NCBI GenBank assembly: GCA_947069175.1
Contig: CAMTDV010001633.1
Span: forward strand, 59,192,102-59,256,101
DNA length: 64,000 nucleotides
DNA from: Scalesia atractyloides
Lineage: Eukaryota > Streptophyta > Magnoliopsida > Asterales > Asteraceae
Reading direction: 5' to 3'
The position numbers and the translations under genes were made by a program. Positions 56,161 through 64,000 of this stretch are shown in pieces. The notes beneath the pieces were generated by a model. The model saw nothing but the letters and a program-made list of their open reading frames with translations, made no database searches and was not told the DNA's origin. The first letter of the stretch is position 1; every line of letters starts with the position of its first letter.

Positions 56161-58890
56161 TGTAACACCTCGTAAAAACCCGTCCTATAAAATTCCGACA
56201 CGTGTCCCGTTGATCCTCTTATGTCGTGTGTAAGACAAGAGGGACTAATATTGCCAACATGTTAATTTATAACCTCTGAGTGGTGATTATTAAAGTTGAG
56301 GGACCAAACTTGGCTAAATGTCAAATTTTAAGTTTTCTGGAAGGCGGTTACGGACCGCAGCCACATATGGTTGTGGTCCATAACCATTCAAAAATCTGTG
56401 GTTGCCAGATAGGCTTACGGACCGTAAGCCCAAAGCCATACGGTCCATAAGCGACTGTCAGAGGCAGTTTTGTTGGCAGCTTGCTGCCTTGTCACATTTA
56501 TGCGAATTGCCACCCTTTTGGCGCTCTTGCCATGTCCAAAAACACTTGTACTCCTCCTAGAGCAGCCCCTAACACCTGGCAATCCCTCATGCTCCTTCCT
56601 CAACTATAAATAGAGGCCTCCTTTGCCTTATTTACTTGCTCATTCCTCTCATTCTCCTCCATTGCTCACTTAGGAAGTTCTTGATCTATTTGGGAGAACT
56701 CTCTGAGCTATCTACTCTTTTTGGATCACATGTAAGTGTTCCAACTTGTTCTTTTCAGTTTTATAGGCTTAAAGCCAAAAGTCAAAGCGTTTACGTAAAA
56801 CGCTTTGACCTTCGGCTAAGACCATTACGGTCCAGCCATTTTTTGATGTGAACATGGCTACGTGATCGTAATTAGGTAGGTATTAATCCCTTAAAAGGGA
56901 ACCTCCTAATCACCACGTTTGCTTGACCAATTGACGGGTCAAAGTTATTGTCAATAAAAGTCAACAAGTTAGTTTTTGAAAAATATTCGCAATCATTAAT
57001 GTAGGTGTTATAAAATATGTTTTAACACTTTAATAACTTGGTAATAATTATAAGAACATGTGTGAACATGTTCATCCCGTCAATTCTAAGTGTAGGGTCG
57101 GTTCGCAACCGAAAGTTGCAAGGATTGACTCTTGCTTTGACTTTCAGTTCTGACCTGATTAGCAACTTAGGTTACTGACATTAAGTTGTTTTTGGACCAT
57201 GTTATAGTATACTATAACCCTCTGGAGTTATACTACATGGTCGTCAAATATTTTGCGTTTTATGCAAGTATCCGACATTATGCCAATATTAGACTAAAAT
57301 GCCTTTTTGTATAAATGAAGGTTTTAACCACCAACAAGCATATAAATAATTTACATACTGATTTGTAAACTTAATTAAATTATTTTGATGTCAACATTCT
57401 GGTCATAGGATGCGTTTGGATTAAATATAGTTGACGTTGCGTTTAAATGACTAAAATGCCCTTTTCGGCATTTTAGAAGGTTTAAACATAACTTCTCCAC
57501 CAAAACTAATAGCCTACTATTATCATCATAAAAACATATTTTTATAGAATGTTTATGACATTGACATCAGATTTCTCGCAAACCTCTTTTATAAAGCGTA
57601 AAATGACCAAAACGCTTTTTTGACGCGTAACTTGATTTTAAAACCATAACAGGCATACATGTTGATCCTATTGATATCCTAACATGTTTTTAACACATTG
57701 GCATATGGGACTTGTATATGACTCATCCGGTTACCAGTTTCGTTTTAAATGCGAACGCTTAAGCCTACCTGGCTAGTTTACGTATTTTAACCAAAACGGG
57801 TTTAACCTTATGATTTTTATATCAAAATCCAGAATGGTATGTGTTTACCCATATTATACAAGTCTTAGTACTTGTCAGGTCCAAATGACATTCTATTCCG
57901 GTCACCGCTTAATCTAGCGTATCGTACCGTATTTATTAAACGTAAGACTAACCAGTTCAAGTCTATGACGTAACTAAGGGTTAGCATTCTAATTGGTTAA
58001 TAATACCATCATTCCAGACTAGACGCTTTCCTGTAGATTGTGCTTGTACTTATCTCTTTTAATTGTAACTGAGTTATTACTTTTTGAAGATTTAGCTCAG
58101 GTAAATACTTTTAACCTATTTTCCCTTATACGGGCTTGGGATACGGTAAATTATTACTGCTTGGTCTGGTATGGCATCATGTATTGTCCAGTTGTGATTT
58201 TAACTAAATCTCATAACTCGTTTTAATCTGTATTGCCTGATAACTTAAACACTCGGGGTGGGCTTGACCGTATCTGGGATATCCTTAGGCTCATTAAAGT
58301 GCTAATGGCCACGACTTATGCACGGGATGTAGGCATACACCCGACAGTGCCAATTATTATTATTATCTGCTTTCTGTGTGAAAGTTTAGAAGTGGTGTGT
58401 CAGTCGATCATGTCTCGGTTTCTGTACTGGGCCCCATATGTATTGACAGGCTTATGAAACTGTATACAAGGTCATTTGTACCGTCCAAAGTTATTTAGAA
58501 AAATGTGCCTAGCGCACTTAAATTAATTTTTGAAAAGATTTTCAAAAAGTGTCAGTTGATTGTATTTACCAATGAAAACTGACTTATTTTAAAAAGATTA
58601 AGTTACAAGTACAGCAGGAAATAGGCCGGAAGCTGCGTAGGCGACAACATAAAGGACTTGGGACCCTTAGTTGTGCTATAAAGTCTGTTGATCACTTTTG
58701 TACATATTTTTTTACGACCCTCCTATGGAACTTTATTACAATCCGTCTATATTAAATATTTCTGAACTATAAACATTATCTAAGACTTCCGCCGTGTTGC
58801 TCTGTGTTGTTTGGTTATGATGTTATCAACTTACGTCATAATACTCCCCATCGGGCCCACTGGGATATACGTGGAAATCGGGGTGTGACA
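56161..58890 (+). repeat. E1 3' LTR
   Basis: It runs TGTAACACCTCG to GTGTGACA, 2730 bp, and aligns with 1651-4367. TATAAATA is at 56605-56612. CCGAT follows. Confidence 0.94.
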
Positions 58891-59614
58891 CCGATGTGTC
58901 AAAATTCAAATAACCCGTTTTAATTCGTTTTGTTGATAACTTAAACATTGGGGGTTAGTGCGACCGTGTCCTGGATATCCTCGGCTCAGTTAATTGCAAC
59001 CGGCCACGACTTAAGCACGGGGTGTAGGCATACACCTGATAGATGCTAATGCTATGATAGCTTCCGGGCTTGCCCAATAAGGATATTAAAGTGGCGTGTC
59101 GGTTAATCATGATCTCGACATAGTTTCCGGGCGCCCATATGTATTGACAAGCATGTAATACTGATTACATGAGAAATTGTTTGTCCCAAGTTATTTATGA
59201 AAATCTATGTGCCATTGTGTACATAAAAATGATTTTGAAACATTTTCAAAATGTGTCGGTTATTTGTATTTACTAGTGAAAACTGACGTTTTCAAAAGAT
59301 TATACCCAGGCTGCAAAGTACGTAACTTGGCTGGAAGCTGCTCGGTAATAGGAATTTGCAACTCCTTGCATTGAAGCCTAGAGTCTGATTATTATAATTG
59401 CCTTGTACATTATTCAATCCGCCTGTGGATCTTTTATACACTTTCCGTCTGTAATATATTTTGAACTTTGGACATTTGAAAGTTGTAATAATATTTTAAA
59501 TTCAAGACTTCCACTGTGCTATTTGTGATTGTTTGACTATGACGATACCAATCTTACGTCATGATACTCCCCACCCGGGCCAACCGGGATTTAGTTGGAA
59601 ATTCGGGGTGTGAC
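58891..59614 (+). repeat. Right piece of older LTR E0
   Basis: The sequence aligns with the second half of the E1 LTR, from near 3690 on: GATAACTTAAACATTGG, GGCCACGACTTA and a CGGGGTGTAGGCATACACC-like run, and ends GGGGTGTGACA at 59614. It is diverged enough to be a sister family, not a copy of the E1 LTR. It pairs with 1544-1650 across E1. Confidence 0.8.
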
Positions 59615-59615
59615 A

Positions 59616-61005
59616 TTGCATGTTCCTCATTGTCACTTGCTATTAAAGTAAGGTTTTCATCAGTTAAATTTTTAGGCAAACTCCCCAATCAACATAGCCT
59701 TGAGTGAGAAAGCTTTGTCAATTTGGCTCAATTCCTGTAAAAGCAGGAGCAGGAACAGTTTGTGGTGCTGGAACATGTGATATGGGCATTTGGACATACT
59801 GAACTTGAGGAAGTGGTGCTTGGATATATTACAGAGGTGCATGACTTGCAAAATGGGTTGTGTTTTGAACATTTGATGTAGGGGTATTTTAATAAAAGTG
59901 TGTTTGATTAGCATGAGGTCTTTGGTTTGGATAGGTGATGACAAGTGTCGAGTTTTGACTCATGCATTCCCTATCAAAATGACCCAGTTGATTACATTTA
60001 AGACACTTTACCTTGGACTTGTCCAAACCAACCCTAGATCTAAGTCTTGGATAGCTTCTATCAGTTTTCTTATAAAAAATGTTTGCTCTTACACTTAGTA
60101 GAGCTACCTGGTGCAGAATATCCATTTCCTCAAGATCAATGGGATCAATGTACTTAAGATCATCAAAAACAAATGACAACTTATCTTGATTATGATTGCT
60201 TTCACTAGCACCAAATACATAGTTTGAGGAACGTTGACCAGGGTTGATTCCTGTTGATATGTCAATAAAGTGATCATAACTCTGGTCAATTATCATTCCT
60301 GTTGATAAACTTTTCTGGCCTAAAAGTGCGTGTTACCAAATACACATTCATTAGCCACTTTTCTAGTTTCATGGAGCTTCTTTTTCTAGACAGGCTCTAT
60401 TTCAAAAGTCAAGAGCTTTCCATGAAGCTAGGTTAGTGTCAAATCTTTAAAATCTGGATTTGTTCTCATCACTATGACGATTCTATCCCATTTTTAGGTA
60501 AAGACCTCATAAATTGTTTACTTAAAATTGATATTGTGAATTCTTTGTTCACCAACTTTAGCTCACTAATTGAACATGAAAACCTCTTAAATTTTTGTGT
60601 TGGGGTCTCCCCTTTGACATGTATGAAAGTCTCGTATTGTTGGTTAAGAATCTCTCGAGTGTTTTCGAGAATCTTTTTTGTACCACCAATGCATCCCACA
60701 ACTCTTTAGCACTATTACAATGTAATAGGCCGGCATATATATCATCGCCAATGCCATATCCACGATGCTAAAGGCTTTCGCATCAAGCTCGAATTTAGCC
60801 CTTGCCTACCCGTTTAAGTCCTTTTGATCCGTGCCGAGTTTTAACAAATAGGTGGAATTCTGATTGACGTACAAGCTTATGATAGTGTGCTTCATAGTTT
60901 GGTTTTGAGAGTTCCCTCAAATTATTATATATTTTAGCTGAGGGATAAGTGAAATTGTGAGGGGTATTGACATTGCATGATTGGTTGCTTGAAGGTGAGA
61001 AAAGC
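59616..61005 (-). pseudogene. E7: copia gag remnant
   Basis: On the minus strand the sequence reads PSAKIYNNLRELSKPNYEAH near 60955-60890, then the UBN2-type part, open at 60699-60472 (TREILNQQYETFIHVKGE, FKRFSCSISELKLVNKEF). An open frame 60296-59889 contains an intact CCHC knuckle, CLKCNQLGHFDREC, at 59964-60005, and a Pro/Gln-rich tail continues to about 59616. It stops at the E0 LTR end. The gag differs from E4/E5. It has no protease or pol directly downstream, since E0 lies there. Confidence 0.8.
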
Positions 61006-61746
61006 TTGATTAGGTAGGCCCGGTTTTTATGATCACCCTAGCATGCGTATGACATCATATAGTTACTAGACTACCAAAAACCGTTATATAAACATCAAGA
61101 ACATGTTTCTAGCATACCCTAATACTTGTAAATAATATTTTCATGCATTCAACAACTCATGCAATCAACAAAACATAGCCATGAACGTCAAGCTATGTGT
61201 GTGTTGGATGGATTACCTAGAGAGATGGAGATGGAGATCAAAAACCCGAAAAAAGATGAGATCTCCTGCCTATTGCTTGAGTCACCTAGAGAGAGAGACG
61301 AAAGAGAGAGAGAAATATTGTGAGAGAGTGGGGGCTGATTAGGGTTGGGAAAAATATAAAAAGTTTTTTATTTTTTGGTTTATTAAATGACATAACTAGT
61401 CCCTTAGGTTTCCTAATCTCAAACTTGGGTAGAAAGTTATTTCAAAATAACTTTGTGTGATTAGACCAAAGAAGTCCCTCGAGTTTCAAAATATGAAATC
61501 TTGTACAGAAAGTTAATTTAAATAACTTTACGTTATGACGAGATAAATCTCTCGTGTGTCCAAACTTACCATTTGTATAGTAAGTTAATCACGTTAACTT
61601 TATATGTATGTACAAATTATACCGTGTGTTATAACTTGCATGTTAATTATAATTGCATGTATAATATAACTGTGTTTATGAGTATAAATCATAAAGATTT
61701 AGCAGAGAGAGTTAACGGCATTAATGTGAAAGTGCGGGTTGTCACA
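61006..61746 (-). repeat. Gypsy-type LTR fragment
   Basis: On the minus strand it starts at 61746 with TGTGACAACCCGCAC. A TTTATATTTTTCCC TATA-like segment lies near 61345-61360 and a CT-rich leader near 61260-61330. The far end is lost against the copia gag near 61005. The pre-LTR motif just outside the start (see next entry) shows this was a 3' LTR. Confidence 0.65.
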
Positions 61747-61860
61747 TAATCCCTAAGTTGAAAGAAATTTCGTCCCGAAATTTGGTAAGCAGGCACTGAA
61801 GAAATCAAAGTGTTTGAGGATTTTCCCCGGTTATCACACTCGGTCTCTATTTAATATCCG
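61747..61860 (-). other. End of gypsy internal region with pre-LTR motif
   Basis: On the minus strand AATTTCGGGACGAAATTTC (61767-61785) and the following purine-poor segment lead into the LTR start at 61746. The same motif precedes the E3 3' LTR. Only about 100 bp of this element's interior remain before copia sequence begins. Confidence 0.6.
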
Positions 61861-62890
61861 GTTCTGGATACCATTGGTTGGATACTAGATACAAAGTGTA
61901 GGAGCACATTTAGGTATTTGGATATCCTTTTACGGCTATTAGGTTTGAATTTCTAGGTGTGCTTATATCTTGCACAAACACAGGTTGCAAACATAATATC
62001 AGGCCTTGATGTAGTTAAGTGTATCAATGACCCAATCATACATCTGTAAAGTGTTTGATAGATCAACTCATCTTTCTCATCAGATACGAATGGTTTTTAG
62101 ATGTACCCATGGGGGTAACACATGTTTACAATCATTCATGTCAAACTTTTTCAAAAGAGTTTGACATATTTGTTTTAGTGAATGAAAGTTTCATTTTCAT
62201 GTTGTTGAATTTAAAGACCAAGAAAACATTGTAAGAGTTTTATCACATTTTCTGAAATCATCACACAGTTTATCACATGTGGATCCAAAAATGATATCAT
62301 CCACATAGATATGTACAATTAACAGATCTTTCCTTTCCCGTTTCAGAAAAAAAAAGAGTTTTATCAGTTTACCACTATTAAATTTGTTGGATAAGAGAAA
62401 AGTGGATAAAGTATCATACCAGGCTCTAGGTGCTTGTTTCAGTCCATACAGAGCTTTGTTTAGCTTGTAGACATAATCAGGATGGAATGAGTCTTCAAAT
62501 TCAGGTGGTTAACACACATAGACCTCTTCTTGGATTTTTCCATAGAGAAAATCATTCTTTATATCCATTAGATACACCTTCATATTGCGGTTGACAACAA
62601 AGTCCAAAAAGAGTCTTATGGCTTCCAACCTTGTTATAGGAGCAAAGGTTTCATCATAGTCAATTCCTTCTTCCTGTTTATAACCTTAAACCACAAGCCT
62701 GGCTTGTTTTTTAAAACAATGCCTCTTTCATCAGTGTTATTTTTGAAGACCCATTTTGTACCAATTAGACATATGTCTTATGGTAATGGTACAAGTTCCC
62801 AAACTTGTTGTCTTTTAAACTGAAAAAAGCTTTTCTTGGATGCCTTCCACCCAACTGTTGTCTTTTAATGCCTCTTGGTATTTGACAGGT
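61861..62890 (-). pseudogene. E6: copia reverse transcriptase remnant
   Basis: On the minus strand, GTKWVFKN- and RGIVLKNKAR-like segments lie near 62770-62700, a palm region near 62640-62420, the intact catalytic box IYVDDIIFGSTCDKL with YVDD at 62296-62307, and MIGSLIHLTTSRPDIMFATC near 62040-61985. Stops and shifts occur throughout, e.g. near 62688 and 62510. The C-terminal part fades near 61870. It is a different copia family from E4/E5. Confidence 0.85.
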
Positions 62891-63600
62891 TTAATGTGTG
62901 ATAGAAAGCCTGCAATAGGCAGACATTTGAGGTTTGGATTCTTGTGAGCACTCCTGCATTGATGTCCCTTTTAACTTGTTCTGGTGGATGGGATCTGTGG
63001 AAAATAGTGTTTCCAATGTATGGAATGATAAAAATTTTTGGTGAGGAGCATAATTGAGAATTTTCTTGTGAAACCTCTGTTGCCATTTTAGTATGGTCAA
63101 TGGTGGTTTGAAATGGTGGTGGTGGGATTGGCCCAAGATGTGAGTTATTTGATGATGAGGATAGATCAATGGTTTGACCACAAGCAGCATAAGGTTTGGG
63201 TTGACTTTGATCAACAATGGTTCTAGTTATTGTGGACTAATTGTTTTTTGTGTAGAAGAACTTTGTGGATCAAAAGAGTCTTTATATTGAGATGTCATCT
63301 CAATGTCAGACCTGTAATCCTGTTGTGCTGCACTTTGTATACTTATATCAACAACAACCTTAGCAGTTACTTCTTCAAAATTGAATTATCATGATCAAAT
63401 AGTTCTGCAAGGTTTTTAGGGATTTTCAAGGATGATAATTCATTGAATTTTACATTAAAAGTTTCTTAAGTAGCCATGGTCCTTGTGTTAAACACTTTGT
63501 AGGCCTTAGCTATAGAATAATATCCAAAGAAATATCCACAATCCACCTAAACTAGAAACTTTGAAATCGAATCTTTGAGATTCAAGATAAAGCATGGGCA
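62891..63600 (-). pseudogene. E6: integrase-RT linker
   Basis: Minus-strand frames at 63217-62891 are low-complexity, rich in His, Pro, Ser and Gln, the usual character of the copia linker. Coding is interrupted many times. I recognise no further domain. Confidence 0.55.
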
Positions 63601-64000
63601 ACCAAAGATTTAAAAAAAATGATATTAATGGTTTTATTTTGTACCAAATCTAACAGGCAGTCTTTTGATGCCTATAATTTATTAAGACCCCGCTTTGAAC
63701 ATAGCATGCAGTATTCACAGCCTCTGCCCAAAAGGACAATGGATGACTAGAATCTGCAATCATGGTTCTTGCAGCCTCAATAAGGGTTCTATTTTTTTCC
63801 TTTCAACAACCCCATTTTGTTCAGGTGTTCTGGGAATACTATTGTCTTAGTATCCTTTTGGATATGCAGAATTCGTCAACCTCTTGGTTTCTGAATTCTG
63901 TCTCATTGTCACTTCTGATGGACTTTACAGGAAGATCATATTGTTTTTCTATTTTTACGATAAATTCCTTTAAAATTCTTGCAGCCTCATCTTTTGAGTG
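63601..64000 (-). pseudogene. E6: copia integrase remnant, runs off the window
   Basis: On the minus strand VKSIRSDNETEFRN (near 63930-63890) carries the second catalytic Asp. PEQNGVVERK near 63825-63795 carries the third position, Glu. A LLRLQEP/HCPFGQR-type shifted frame then represents the family's ARTM...FWAEAV segment. The upstream half lies beyond 64000. Confidence 0.82.

Larger units (their letters stand above)
1651..58890 (+). mobile_element. E1: Ty3/gypsy LTR retrotransposon with three nested insertions
   Basis: E1 is bounded by LTRs of 2717 bp (1651-4367) and 2730 bp (56161-58890) that align along their whole length. Internal order is primer-binding site, a proline-rich ORF1, gag with zinc knuckles, protease, reverse transcriptase, RNase H, integrase, a decayed chromodomain-like tail, polypurine tract. 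RT before integrase marks Ty3/gypsy; the C-terminal tail suggests a chromovirus of the Tekay/Del type (inference). The span of 57.2 kb falls to about 12.4 kb after removing E2, E3 and E4. The target-site duplication is CCTAT against CCGAT, four of five matching. Every coding part has stops or frameshifts, so the element cannot move by itself. Confidence 0.9.

Overview
This window is plant nuclear DNA made almost entirely of LTR retrotransposons. I found no host gene, no tRNA or rRNA gene, no bacterial-type operon and no CRISPR array. The evidence is direct: long terminal repeats in matching pairs, tRNA-Met-type primer-binding sites (TGGTATCAGAGCC or one base off), polypurine tracts, 5-bp target-site duplications, and broken gag/pol reading frames. 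The style of the families suggests a composite-family (Asteraceae) plant, but that is recognition from memory, not something the sequence proves.

The layout is a nest at least three insertions deep. E0, an old gypsy LTR, is split (1544-1650 and 58896-59614) by E1. E1 is a Ty3/gypsy element with LTRs of about 2.7 kb, spanning 1651-58890. E1 was hit three times. E2, a Ty3/gypsy element (6161-14193, duplication tgaac), lies between ORF1 and gag. E3, a non-coding gypsy-type element (15636-21863, duplication ttata), lies inside gag. E4, a Ty1/copia element on the minus strand (24239-54820, duplication ggacg), lies inside the integrase. E4's own gag was hit by E5 (34484-50462, plus strand, duplication gctca), a close relative in the opposite orientation. 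Without insertions E1 would be about 12.4 kb and E4 about 14.6 kb. The right flank (59616-64000) holds minus-strand copia remnants interrupted by a gypsy LTR piece. The left flank (1-1543) ends in a decayed gypsy LTR.

The most unusual material is in the copia pair E4/E5. Both have a very large gag with two CCHC zinc knuckles, a gag stop followed by pol in the +1 frame, a polypurine-like tract just after pol, a third ORF of roughly 1,300 codons between pol and the 3' LTR, and about 45 copies of an 18-bp palindrome (core AGTTCG-NN-CGAACT). The palindromes sit just upstream of the LTR TATA boxes, in the 5' leader, and between pol and ORF3. Within arrays they are often about 42 bp apart. The same core, with a different centre, forms an 18-bp tandem array in the unrelated gypsy-like flank at 599-700. 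Overall form suggests a Sirevirus-like lineage.

All coding regions carry stops or frameshifts, so every element here is probably dead on its own. E4 and E5 together form a large inverted duplication that could give double-stranded RNA if transcribed through.
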